From an uncultured Clostridia bacterium (lineage in GTDB: Bacteria; Bacillota; Clostridia; Christensenellales; UBA1242): a DNA stretch of 64,000 bases. Made by a program: the position numbers and the translations under genes. Positions 1 through 8,148 of the stretch are shown here, in pieces (the stretch's first letter is position 1; the number at the start of each line of letters is the position of its first letter). The DNA is taken from contig CALWEJ010000008.1 of assembly GCA_944377165.1 (NCBI GenBank), positions 1 to 64,000 on the forward strand, written 5' to 3'. The notes under the pieces were generated by a model. The model was not told the DNA's origin. It was given only the letters and a program-made list of their open reading frames with translations, and made no database searches.

Positions 1-416
1 GCAAGTTCTCTTGGGAGCCCTGTGACTGCACTTTTACTCGTTCGCTTGTTTCACAGCGCGAACATCGTTTTAAGCTTATTTGTTCGCTTGTCCCAATCGA
101 AGCAAGTTCTCTTGGGAGCCCTGTGACTGCACTTTTACTCGTTCGCTAGTTTCACAGCGCGAACATCGTTTTAAGCTTGTTTGTTCGCTATTCCCAATCG
201 AAGCGAGTTCTCTTGGGAGCCCTGTGACTGCACTTTTAGTCGCTGCTTGTTTCACAGCGCGAACATCGTTTTAAGCTTGTTTGTTCGCTATTCCCAGATC
301 GAAGCGAGTTCTCTTGGGAGCCCTGTGACTGCACTTTATTCGCTGCTTGTTTCACGGCGCGAACATCGTTTTAAGCTTGAATGTTGCTATTCCCAAATCG
401 AAGCAAGTTCTCTTGA
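1..416. repeat. Tandem repeat array, about 4.1 units of 101 bp
   Basis: Units begin at 1, 102, 203 and 304 (101, 101, 101 and 99 bp), with a partial fifth at 403-416. Copies are close to identical, with a few substitutions and small indels. Each unit carries inverted repeats: CTGTGA/TCACAG, GTTCGC/GCGAAC and TTGGGA/TCCCAA, so the transcript or single strand could fold. The unit is clearly GC-richer than the flanking DNA. The array runs off the left edge, so its total size is unknown. The period is not a multiple of three, so a protein repeat is unlikely although frames happen to stay open. Function is unknown. Confidence 0.9.
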
Positions 417-1030
417 AAAGCCGATGCGCTACACAACTACACAAACGGATTCTAGTTTGTTTATGAGCCTTATTTCATTTTACAGTTTTGTCTGTCGCAC
501 AAATGTGCGCAACTCCAATGCTGAAATTCGCGTTTATACTGAACATAAATATCTCTCAATCAATGGATATTCTCCCTGTATGAAATATAAACACTACTGT
601 ACACATCTTCATAGTCTTTATTTAGTTAAATGGACTAACCATTACTTTATATATTAATCATTTTAATAAATTTGTCAATCAATTTTTCTGTTTTCAATTT
701 TTATTAATTGAAATTATTTTGTCTTGATTAATAGCTTTTTCTAATTATTTTATTTTTATATAAGTCGTAAACAAGTCGTATTTTCAAGTTAAAAGCTTTT
801 TATTCTTATGCAAAAAATATTTAATATTCTGAAATCTTTAAGTAAAATTTAAAGATATGATTTATATTTTCATAAGTAGAAGAAATTAATTTTTATTGAA
901 AAATTTTTTAAATAACGCAAAAAACAACAAAAAAACTGCAAATTTGTATAATTTTTCTATTCTTTTTTAAAATTTTTATAAAAAATTCTAATTACCTTAT
1001 GATAAATTTAATTTATTTTAAGGGGAAAAT
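417..1030. other. AT-rich intergenic region before spoIIE
   Basis: About 600 bp between the repeat array and spoIIE. The first 200 bp still resemble the repeat in base composition; the rest is strongly AT-rich. I see no RNA gene and no gene with a ribosome binding site. A promoter for spoIIE must lie here, but no convincing -35/-10 pair stands out; the start of spoIIE itself has an AGGGGA site at 1021-1026. Confidence 0.5.
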
Positions 1031-3307
1031 ATGAAAAGTAAAATTAATTCAAAGTTTATTTTAAAATATTTTGCACTATTTTTTTTGACTCTCGTAATAG
1101 CAAATAGTGAGGCTAAAGGACTAAGTCCATTTTTGTTTGCACTATTTTTTGCGTGCATATATGTCGGGCTAGACGAAAAACTTTTATCTATATTTAGTTT
1201 AGTTAGCGCAATGGTGGTAGCGCCTACATTAGAAAATTTCTATATAGCGATAACGGTAGTCGCCGTTGGACTAATAATGTATTATTTGCATAGGCTTATA
1301 AAGAAGCGCTTGCGCTTAGTCACATTATTTATATGCTATTTAATTTCGCTTGCAACATATATATACTACAATCTTGCTGACTTAAAAAATCTTATATTTT
1401 ACATTTTGCTAGGAATAATATCATTATATGTTTTTATAGTAGTCATTCAGCTGTTCGAAAAAAAGAATTGTTTTAAACTCTCGTTAGATGAAAGTATTTG
1501 CGCGCTATTTACAGTGGCGGTTATAGGGCTAGGGCTTAGCGAAGTTTATATTTTCGAATTTTCTCTATACAGGTTCGTGCTTGCCCTTATCATTTTTATT
1601 TGTGTAAGTATTGGTAGCCCAATAACAACTTTTTCTCTGACTCTATCGTTTGCACTAGGGGTGAGTTTAAACGAATTTTCGCTTGCTAGTATGGCGGAAT
1701 TTAGTTTGATAGCATTGTTTGCTAGCATATTCAGTTTACCGCATAAGTTTAAGATTGTATTAATGGCTATTATAGCAGAAACTTTTATTCAACTGTATTT
1801 CAATATGAACGGACTAGCGAATGTATATGCAATTTTACCTATACTTATTGCTGGGCTAATATTTATCATTATTCCGAATAAAGTTATTAATAGTTTATCC
1901 GACATTGTATATGTTAAACGAAGCGAACTTTCATCAAGAAATTTAATCAATGCTACGCGAAAATCGTTAAGGCGAAGGCTAAGCGAACTTAGTAATGTCT
2001 TTAACGATATGAAAAATTTGCATTTAAATATGATTAAACGACAGTTAAACAAAGAAGAATTAATCGCTATGCTCACGCGTGAGATTACTAGTAGTTGCTG
2101 TAAAGATTGTATTGATAAAACTCGTTGCACGCGTTCAATCGGCGCGGATAATAAGTCTAATCTTGAATCACTAGTTGAAGTCGCTGTCACTAAAGGGAAA
2201 ATAACTTTACTTGATATTCCGTCTGGACTCACTAATAGGTGCGCAAAAATCAATAATCTAATAACACTTATCAATCATTTAGTGGACGAATATTCGCAAT
2301 ATAAATCAATGCTCTCCGATATAAATAATGTTAAAATCTTGCTCGCCGACCAAATGGGCGCAGTGTCAAAACTTTTGTTGAATATTGGAGATGAAATTGA
2401 TACAAATGCTACCTTTGATGTTTCGCGCGAAAACAAGATAATTTCGCGCTTACTTTCTATGAACATTGATTGTAAAGAAGTTTTGCTATACACAGAGAAA
2501 AATAACGACTTATCTGCCGTAGTCGTTTCAAAGACAACTCCTAATAACTCCGCATTAATAGAAAAAGCAGTCGGTGATTGTCTAAAACTTCCTATGCGTG
2601 TAGTGAATATCACTCAGGCGGACGAAAGTGAATATAGTTCATACAGTTTAAAGCGAAGATCAAAATACGATTGTGTGTTTGGACTAGCTAGTTGCAACAA
2701 GGGGCATAATGACGAATCAGGCGACTGCCATAGCATAATACGTCTAGCATCAAATAGATTTTTACTAGCGCTATGTGACGGTATGGGTAGCGGACAATCC
2801 GCGCATAAAATGAGCGCAATGACCTTGGGTCTAATAGAAAATTTCTACAAAGCAGGGTTCGATAATGATATAATATTAGAGAGTGTGAATAAACTACTCG
2901 CGATTAACAATCAAGAGTCATATTCTACGCTTGACGTATGTTTGTTGGACCTTAATTACCAGATAGCGGACTTTATAAAAGTGGGCGCGCCGTTTGGACT
3001 AATAAAACGCGACGGAAATGTGGAAATCGTGAATGGTGGTGCGTTGCCAATAGGGGCGCTTGATAGTGTCAGTCCATATACTTACAAGAGTGCCGTGACG
3101 ACTAAAGATATAGTGATCATGGCGACGGACGGAATAACGGACGCATTCGTCACACAAGAAAATATGATAGAATTCGTGTCAAAAATCGCAAATAATAATC
3201 CGCAATCAATAGCAGAAGCTATTTTAAACGAAGCACTTAGACTAAACGATATGTATGCTAAAGATGATATGACTGTGTTAGTGGCGCGCACTTATTTAAA
3301 AGATTAG
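1031..3307 (+). CDS. spoIIE: Stage II sporulation protein E (SpoIIE), PP2C-type phosphatase
   Basis: 758 residues, slightly shorter than the roughly 825 of Bacillus SpoIIE. The N-terminal half (about residues 10-285) is a series of hydrophobic membrane segments. A central cysteine cluster (CCKDCIDKTRC, near residues 355-365) matches the linker region of the family. The C-terminal third is the PP2C-like phosphatase domain, with the metal-binding DGMGSG at residues 583-588, a later ATDGITD and a terminal DDMTV. In the family it dephosphorylates SpoIIAA to activate sigma-F in the forespore and takes part in polar septation. The ATG has AGGGGA just upstream. Its presence, together with spoIIID at 53 kb, implies sporulation. 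Confidence 0.95.
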   Translation: MKSKINSKFILKYFALFFLTLVIANSEAKGLSPFLFALFFACIYVGLDEKLLSIFSLVSAMVVAPTLENFYIAITVVAVGLIMYYLHRLIKKRLRLVTLFICYLISLATYIYYNLADLKNLIFYILLGIISLYVFIVVIQLFEKKNCFKLSLDESICALFTVAVIGLGLSEVYIFEFSLYRFVLALIIFICVSIGSPITTFSLTLSFALGVSLNEFSLASMAEFSLIALFASIFSLPHKFKIVLMAIIAETFIQLYFNMNGLANVYAILPILIAGLIFIIIPNKVINSLSDIVYVKRSELSSRNLINATRKSLRRRLSELSNVFNDMKNLHLNMIKRQLNKEELIAMLTREITSSCCKDCIDKTRCTRSIGADNKSNLESLVEVAVTKGKITLLDIPSGLTNRCAKINNLITLINHLVDEYSQYKSMLSDINNVKILLADQMGAVSKLLLNIGDEIDTNATFDVSRENKIISRLLSMNIDCKEVLLYTEKNNDLSAVVVSKTTPNNSALIEKAVGDCLKLPMRVVNITQADESEYSSYSLKRRSKYDCVFGLASCNKGHNDESGDCHSIIRLASNRFLLALCDGMGSGQSAHKMSAMTLGLIENFYKAGFDNDIILESVNKLLAINNQESYSTLDVCLLDLNYQIADFIKVGAPFGLIKRDGNVEIVNGGALPIGALDSVSPYTYKSAVTTKDIVIMATDGITDAFVTQENMIEFVSKIANNNPQSIAEAILNEALRLNDMYAKDDMTVLVARTYLKD

Positions 3308-3710
3308 TTTTATTTTTATCCACAATATATTGTGTAAATCAAGTGTGCAAATGTGGATAACTTGTATTCATTTTAAATTGTCAAATTAAGGAAATAAGAG
3401 ATTTTTGCATTTATCACAATATGTTTACTTTAATTTATCTTTATGTGAATAATTCGTGTAAAACATTAATCTAAAGAATTTGTGTACACAGTATAATAAT
3501 TCAATTTCTTTTGAATTTCATATTGACAGTTTATGTCTTGTGAAATTTTATTATTTTATGTGATAAACTTAAAATTTTATAATAAAGACGGAATTAGACC
3601 TTGCGTAAAAGAGATTTAACAATATAGTAAAGAGTTAATAATATAGTTAGCATAAAATAATAATATCATAAATATAAAAAATAAAATTTATATAAATTTA
3701 ATATAGCCTA
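3308..3710. promoter_or_regulatory. Non-coding gap with a cluster of DnaA-box-like sites
   Basis: The gap between spoIIE and tilS contains TTATCCACA at 3316-3324, its exact reverse complement TGTGGATAA at 3352-3360, TGTGAATAA at 3444-3452, and weaker TGTGTAAAT (3330-3338) and TGTGATAAA (3559-3567). The first box overlaps a 14-bp palindrome, CACAATATATTGTG, at 3321-3334. The remainder is very AT-rich. These match the 9-mer TTATNCACA bound by DnaA. No dnaA or dnaN gene is in the window, so the site could be a DnaA titration or regulatory cluster, or part of an origin. Confidence 0.5.
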
Positions 3711-3739
3711 TTGCAATTTTTGTCTTCGTGTTGTATAAT
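3711..3739 (+). promoter_or_regulatory. Promoter of tilS
   Basis: TTGCAA (3711-3716), a 17-nt spacer and TATAAT (3734-3739) form a sigma-A type promoter. The start point would be about 20 nt before the tilS ATG, leaving a short leader with TAGGAGAG as ribosome binding site. Confidence 0.8.
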
Positions 3740-3764
3740 GAGAAAAATTGAGTAGGAGAGATAA

Positions 3765-5108
3765 ATGGAAAACGTTTTAGACTATATTAAACAGAATAAT
3801 CTCATTAAACCGCGCGAAATTATAGGCGTTGCGTGCTCAGGTGGTCGCGATAGTATAGCACTTTTGCACTACCTAAATAGCATAAAGGAAGAACTTGACA
3901 TTGAAGTAGTTGCAATCAATGTTGACCACGGAATACGTCCTACTAGCGCATTTGATACTGAATTTGTAATGAATTTTTGTAAAGAAAATCATATTCGTGC
4001 ATACAAGTTTAAAGGTGAAGCACTAAAAGTCGCTAGCGAAGAAAAACTTACGATTGAGCAAGCCGCACGAAAGGTTAGATATGGTATTTTTGAAACAGTG
4101 ATAAAGCGCGGTCTTGTTGACAAAATAGCGTTAGCGCATCATCTTAATGACCAGGCAGAAACAGTATTGCTTAACATTATACGCGGAGCAGGATTATCCG
4201 GTGCACGCGGTATGGAGCCAATGCGCGATGGCATTTATATTCGTCCGCTTTTAAATACTCCGCGTGAGGAGATAATGGCTTACTTAGACGAAAATGGACT
4301 AGAATACGTCGAGGACGAAACAAATAGTGATATAACCTATTCACGCAATTATATTCGTAATATAGTTATGTCGGCACTTAGAAAGCACTTTAAGTCGGTA
4401 GATAAAAATATCGTTAATTTCGCAAAAATTTGTGCTAAAGATGACAATTACATAAATAGCCAAATAGATATGAGTACAATGATTGAAACTAAAGACTATG
4501 TTAAGTTGCCATTGACTTACTTCTACCTTGATGAAGCGATTGTTAACCGAATACTAAAAAAAGTGTTTAGTAAATTCGCTAGTCAAGATATAGAGAGCAA
4601 GCACATTAATATGGTTAGAGCATTTGCTCTAGAGGCGGAAAACGGAACGGTAATCAGTTTGCCATTTAAAATAAAGTGTATTAAAGAGTACGATTATCTA
4701 ACTATCGGCTATATTAAGAAAAAAGATATGTCAGGCAATTATCCATTTAGGAGCGGAAAATTAAGGATAGATGGATATGGAGTTATTCGTACCACTTCAA
4801 GTAAGGTGCGCACTGAACCTAAATCGCATCAGCACATAGTAGATGCAGGACGAATTCCAACTACTGCGGTATGGAGATTTAGAAAAGAAGGCGACGTTTT
4901 CGCGCCACTTGGTTTAGGCGGAAGTAAGAAGTTAAAAGATTATTTTATCGATAAAAAGATTCCTAATCGTATGCGTCAAGAGATACCTGTCCTTGCAGAC
5001 GGCAACAAGATATTAGTAGTGGCAGACATTGAGATAGCGGACGAGGTCAAGGTCACAGATGATACTCATCAATTCTTTAAAATCAATTACGAGAAAGAGT
5101 TGTTCTAA
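3765..5108 (+). CDS. tilS: tRNA(Ile)-lysidine synthase
   Basis: 447 residues, usual for TilS. It ligates lysine to C34 of the CAU-anticodon tRNA-Ile using ATP, giving lysidine and AUA decoding. The N-terminal PP-loop ATP pyrophosphatase domain has SGGRDS at residues 25-30, and the following segment contains the family motif LAHHLNDQAET. The C-terminal part, with VWRFRKEGDVFAPLGLGG, is the TilS substrate-binding domain. TAGGAGAG precedes the ATG. In several Firmicutes tilS lies close to spoIIE, as here. It is transcribed alone and ends at a terminator shared with the convergent kinase gene. Confidence 0.95.
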   Translation: MENVLDYIKQNNLIKPREIIGVACSGGRDSIALLHYLNSIKEELDIEVVAINVDHGIRPTSAFDTEFVMNFCKENHIRAYKFKGEALKVASEEKLTIEQAARKVRYGIFETVIKRGLVDKIALAHHLNDQAETVLLNIIRGAGLSGARGMEPMRDGIYIRPLLNTPREEIMAYLDENGLEYVEDETNSDITYSRNYIRNIVMSALRKHFKSVDKNIVNFAKICAKDDNYINSQIDMSTMIETKDYVKLPLTYFYLDEAIVNRILKKVFSKFASQDIESKHINMVRAFALEAENGTVISLPFKIKCIKEYDYLTIGYIKKKDMSGNYPFRSGKLRIDGYGVIRTTSSKVRTEPKSHQHIVDAGRIPTTAVWRFRKEGDVFAPLGLGGSKKLKDYFIDKKIPNRMRQEIPVLADGNKILVVADIEIADEVKVTDDTHQFFKINYEKELF

Positions 5109-5114
5109 TAAAAA

Positions 5115-5145
5115 ACAGAGTTATTCGTTAACTCTGTCTTTTTTT
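5115..5145. terminator. Bidirectional terminator between tilS and the kinase-like gene
   Basis: ACAGAGTTA (5115-5123) pairs with TAACTCTGT (5129-5137) around a 5-nt loop, followed by a T-run on the plus strand and preceded by A-rich sequence that serves the minus strand. The stem includes the stop codon of the minus-strand gene. Confidence 0.9.
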
Positions 5146-6056
5146 TCTTCTTTGATAGGTTTGTTCTGACTTGAAATAATAGACTTTTTAGTGACAAATA
5201 TTTTTAAGCCCGCTTCTACGACTTGAACATTTATTTCATCTAAAGTTAAGATACGTCCGTCAATGCACGATTTGATTTTATTGTTTGAGTTTGTAATCTT
5301 TAATGCTTTTAACCAAAATTGTTTAGTCCTATCTTCATATATGTGTTTACCATTATGGAATAGTGTTAAATATCGTGATTTGTTCTGTTCGTTAGTATAT
5401 AGGGAATAGTTTAGATTAAATAATCCGTCGTGAACATTAGATAGTGGGCTTAACGGTTCGCCGTCTTGATACCCGCCGTTAAATATGGACAATTCATATA
5501 TATTTTCATTCTTCGGTTTTCCGCTTTTCATATCTATATTAAGTGAAATTCCTTCGAACTTATTGCCGTATTTTATACGTACATAATTTTTTGTAAAATA
5601 GTTTTTGAATTTATACTGGTCATATATTTCATATATATCCGCACTTGCACCTAATATTATGTAGTTAAGCGCAATCATATCGTTGACGATAAGATAATCT
5701 ACCGGTTCAACGTTTGCAGAAATTATATCTTTAATTGCTTGAATAGGGTTAAAACTCAAATTCAAAAATTTAGCAAAATCGTTTAATCTTCCGGCGGGTA
5801 TAATGCCTAATTTAATTTTTGATAAATCCTTAATTGCATTAACGAAATAATTTATTGTTATGTCGTCGCCAATAATGACGAATTCGGTTTCATTCATATT
5901 TTTTAATTCGATAGCATTAGCAACTAAATTGTCGTAATCAATAGAAAAATATACGGAATATTCCGCTTTCACAGATTTTAAGTATTTAACTACGCGCTTT
6001 GTTATCTGCTCACTTTCAAGATTTTGTGTGTCGGGCGCTACGAGAATGTTTAACAT
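5121..6056 (-). CDS. Diacylglycerol/lipid-kinase-like protein with a degenerate catalytic motif
   Basis: 311 residues, the size of DagK/YegS-type lipid kinases. The order of elements fits the family: an ATP-site loop followed by LGIIPAG and NDFA. However, the GGDGT signature is GDDIT (residues 63-67) and the GTGNDFA motif is GRLNDFA (about 89-95), so glycines that contact nucleotide phosphate are lost. It may be an altered-specificity or inactive paralogue. The ATG has no Shine-Dalgarno site; TTGCAA-17-TAATAT ends 6 nt before it, so the mRNA is probably leaderless. Assignment to the fold is confident; activity is not. Confidence 0.75.
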   Translation of the reverse strand: MLNILVAPDTQNLESEQITKRVVKYLKSVKAEYSVYFSIDYDNLVANAIELKNMNETEFVIIGDDITINYFVNAIKDLSKIKLGIIPAGRLNDFAKFLNLSFNPIQAIKDIISANVEPVDYLIVNDMIALNYIILGASADIYEIYDQYKFKNYFTKNYVRIKYGNKFEGISLNIDMKSGKPKNENIYELSIFNGGYQDGEPLSPLSNVHDGLFNLNYSLYTNEQNKSRYLTLFHNGKHIYEDRTKQFWLKALKITNSNNKIKSCIDGRILTLDEINVQVVEAGLKIFVTKKSIISSQNKPIKEEKKDRVNE

Positions 6057-6202
6057 ACTTATATATTAACCAAATTAAAAAAATTTTGCAATGATTTTAA
6101 ATAAAATACAAAAATTTACAGCACTTACCCTCCGATTAAATTTATTTTAATAAAATGTTTGACAAATATCGCATAAGATTTTAAAATTTAATTAGGTGGC
6201 AG
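6057..6202. promoter_or_regulatory. Divergent promoters: kinase-like gene (-) and TasA-like gene (+)
   Basis: Minus strand: TTGCAA (6091-6086), 17 nt, TAATAT (6068-6063), 6 nt, ATG. Plus strand: TTGACA (6159-6164), 17 nt, TAAAAT (6182-6187). The plus transcript should start near 6194, only about 9 nt before the TTG start at 6203, with AGGTGG (6194-6199) at its very 5' end. Confidence 0.75.
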
Positions 6203-6787
6203 TTGAAAAAATATAATAGTGTTAATAAAAAGAAAAATATTTTGTGGGGGCTAATGCTAGTCCTAGTATTTTGTTTAACATTTGGCTCGACATATGCCTA
6301 TTTTACAGCTACGGCTAAAAAGCAATATTCTAATTTATCCACTGCAATAGTGCGTGTGGATTTTTCTAGTGAAACGGCTGGGCAAATTGTGAGAGATACA
6401 ATTGTTGTCACTAATCGTGCAGTTGAGCCGGGAGATAGCGTTGGCTTTGGCGGAGCGGTGGTAAATATAGGTAATGAACCTATATATGCAATGCTTATTT
6501 TCGAAGTAGCTGTTGGCGGAGATACGTTAGACACAATTTATTATACAGCGGACGGCAAAACGGAACTAGTGGCAGAGAGCGACGGAAAATATACTACATC
6601 TACCACATTGATACCGCCGACGTCAAATAACACTGTAGATTTTAGTGTAAATTATTTGTTAGACGGAAATACTTATGACAATACATATCAAGGGCAGTCG
6701 GTAAGCGTGAATCTTACGGTACTTGCTATTCAGCAAGCCAACGTGCAGGCAAATCAAGCAATTAATTTAATGTTGGGGATAGAATAA
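6203..6787 (+). CDS. TasA/camelysin-like SipW-dependent exported protein
   Basis: 194 residues. Lysine-rich N-terminus, one hydrophobic stretch (about 12-30) and the AYFTATA sequence after it, typical of the signal peptides cut by SipW-type signal peptidases. The rest is beta-rich, with a TIVVTNRAVEPGDS segment and a polar, Ser/Thr-rich exported composition, as in the TasA/CalY (peptidase M73) fibre-forming family. The start is TTG, preceded by AGGTGG at unusually short spacing. It overlaps rmuC by one base. A SipW peptidase that could process it is encoded at 40.2 kb. It may be a fibre subunit; the role is inferred. Confidence 0.7.
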   Translation: MKKYNSVNKKKNILWGLMLVLVFCLTFGSTYAYFTATAKKQYSNLSTAIVRVDFSSETAGQIVRDTIVVTNRAVEPGDSVGFGGAVVNIGNEPIYAMLIFEVAVGGDTLDTIYYTADGKTELVAESDGKYTTSTTLIPPTSNNTVDFSVNYLLDGNTYDNTYQGQSVSVNLTVLAIQQANVQANQAINLMLGIE

Positions 6788-8061
6788 TGGAATACATAAT
6801 TTTAGGTTCAATATTTGGCGGAGTGTGGTTAGTGACGCTAATCACATTCTTAGTTTTATATAAGAAAAAGCAACCTACTCTTAGCGATGATAAATCAATA
6901 AAGACGGTTGTTGATAATCAAAAGGAACAAAATTTACTTTTAAACAATATGTTAATGCAGGCTTTAAAAAACAGCGAAGCATCGACACAAAATACAATTA
7001 ATAACCTTACCGTTTTACAAAAACAAGAATTCGACTCAATCTCTAAGCGCGTTGACGAATTGACTACACGTAATGAACAAAGAATTGAAAAACTCACTTT
7101 TGACGTCAATCTTTCGCTTAACAATATGCGACAAGAGAATGCTAAGTCGCTAGAGAAAATGCGTGAAACGGTAGATGAGAAGTTAAACACTTCACTCTCT
7201 CAGAGACTAAACGATAGTTTTTCGAAGATTCAGCAAAGTTTGGAGAGTGTGAATTTAGGTTTGGGCGAGATGCGTACATTAGCAAACGGTGTAGGCGATT
7301 TAAAGAAAGTGCTATCTAACGTAAAGGTACGTGGTGGTTGGGGCGAAATAATGCTTTCAACTCTTCTAGAACAAATGTTAGCGCCTAATCAATATAAGGC
7401 ACAGGTTCAGGTTAAGAAAAATAGTAAAGAACGCGTGGATTTCGTAGTTTTAATGCCGGGGAAAGATGACCACGAGATAATGTTGCCTATTGATAGCAAA
7501 TTCCCACTAGAAGATTACAATAAATTAGTAGAAGCGAGCGATACATTAGATAAAGAGGCTATAGATAGAGCGCAAAAACAATTAACAAAGCGCATTAAGG
7601 AAGAAGCAAAATCTATTCGCGATAAGTATATCAATGTGCCAGATACTACCGATTTTGCCGTAATGTTCTTACCTATCGAAGGGCTTTATGCGGAAGTTGT
7701 GCGCGACATTGAACTTATGGACACTATTCAAAATCAATATAAAGTTGTAGTGTGTGGGCCAACTACACTTACCGCACTTCTTAATAGTTTACAATTAGGA
7801 TTTAAAACGTTGTATATTGAAAAACGTAGTAGCGAATTATGGCAGGTATTGTCAACCTTTAAGACAGAATTTGAGAAGTTTGTTCAACTACTTTTAAAGA
7901 CACAGTCGAAATTAGGCGAAGCAAATAGCACGATAGAGTTGGCGACTAAGTCTTCACGTAAGATTGCTAAAAAACTAGGCGATGTTAGTCAAGTAGTTGG
8001 AATAGATTACGACAACGCAGATGACGACAATAGTGAAGATAATAGCGGAATGATAGAATAA
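6787..8061 (+). CDS. rmuC: DNA recombination protein RmuC
   Basis: 424 residues. An N-terminal membrane segment (about 2-24) is followed by a long coiled coil (about 40-160), then the RmuC domain of the PD-(D/E)XK nuclease superfamily, beginning near VRGGWGEIML and including ERVDFVVLMPG and LPIDSKFPLEDY. RmuC proteins limit DNA inversions and are thought to act on unusual DNA structures. The ATG overlaps the TAA of the TasA-like gene (TAATG), so the two are translationally coupled although a functional link is not obvious. The acidic C-terminus is followed at once by a terminator. Confidence 0.92.
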   Translation: MEYIILGSIFGGVWLVTLITFLVLYKKKQPTLSDDKSIKTVVDNQKEQNLLLNNMLMQALKNSEASTQNTINNLTVLQKQEFDSISKRVDELTTRNEQRIEKLTFDVNLSLNNMRQENAKSLEKMRETVDEKLNTSLSQRLNDSFSKIQQSLESVNLGLGEMRTLANGVGDLKKVLSNVKVRGGWGEIMLSTLLEQMLAPNQYKAQVQVKKNSKERVDFVVLMPGKDDHEIMLPIDSKFPLEDYNKLVEASDTLDKEAIDRAQKQLTKRIKEEAKSIRDKYINVPDTTDFAVMFLPIEGLYAEVVRDIELMDTIQNQYKVVVCGPTTLTALLNSLQLGFKTLYIEKRSSELWQVLSTFKTEFEKFVQLLLKTQSKLGEANSTIELATKSSRKIAKKLGDVSQVVGIDYDNADDDNSEDNSGMIE

Positions 8062-8085
8062 AGGAAGTTTGACTTCCTTTTTTTT
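8061..8085 (+). terminator. Terminator after rmuC
   Basis: AAGGAAG (8061-8067) pairs with CTTCCTT (8073-8079) around a 5-nt loop, followed by eight or more T residues. Confidence 0.9.
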
Positions 8086-8112
8086 AGTAATATTAGTAAA
8101 AATGAAATTATT

Positions 8113-8148
8113 TTTACGTTTTATGCACAATCAAAATACATTATTTTA
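8113..8148 (+). promoter_or_regulatory. Promoter of the VanW-domain gene, apparently leaderless
   Basis: TTTACG (8113-8118), 18 nt and TACATT (8137-8142), then 6 nt to the ATG at 8149. No ribosome binding site is present before 8149 or before the alternative ATG at 8173. Confidence 0.5.

Noticed and set aside
1-416. CRISPR array
   Set aside because: The repeat covers the whole 101-bp unit with no variable spacers.
80-657. Open frames across the tandem repeat array
   Set aside because: The 101-bp period shifts frame in each copy, there is no ribosome binding site and no plausible protein.
3308-3764. Definite replication origin
   Set aside because: dnaA and dnaN are not in the window and the boxes are few, so only a DnaA-binding cluster is claimed.
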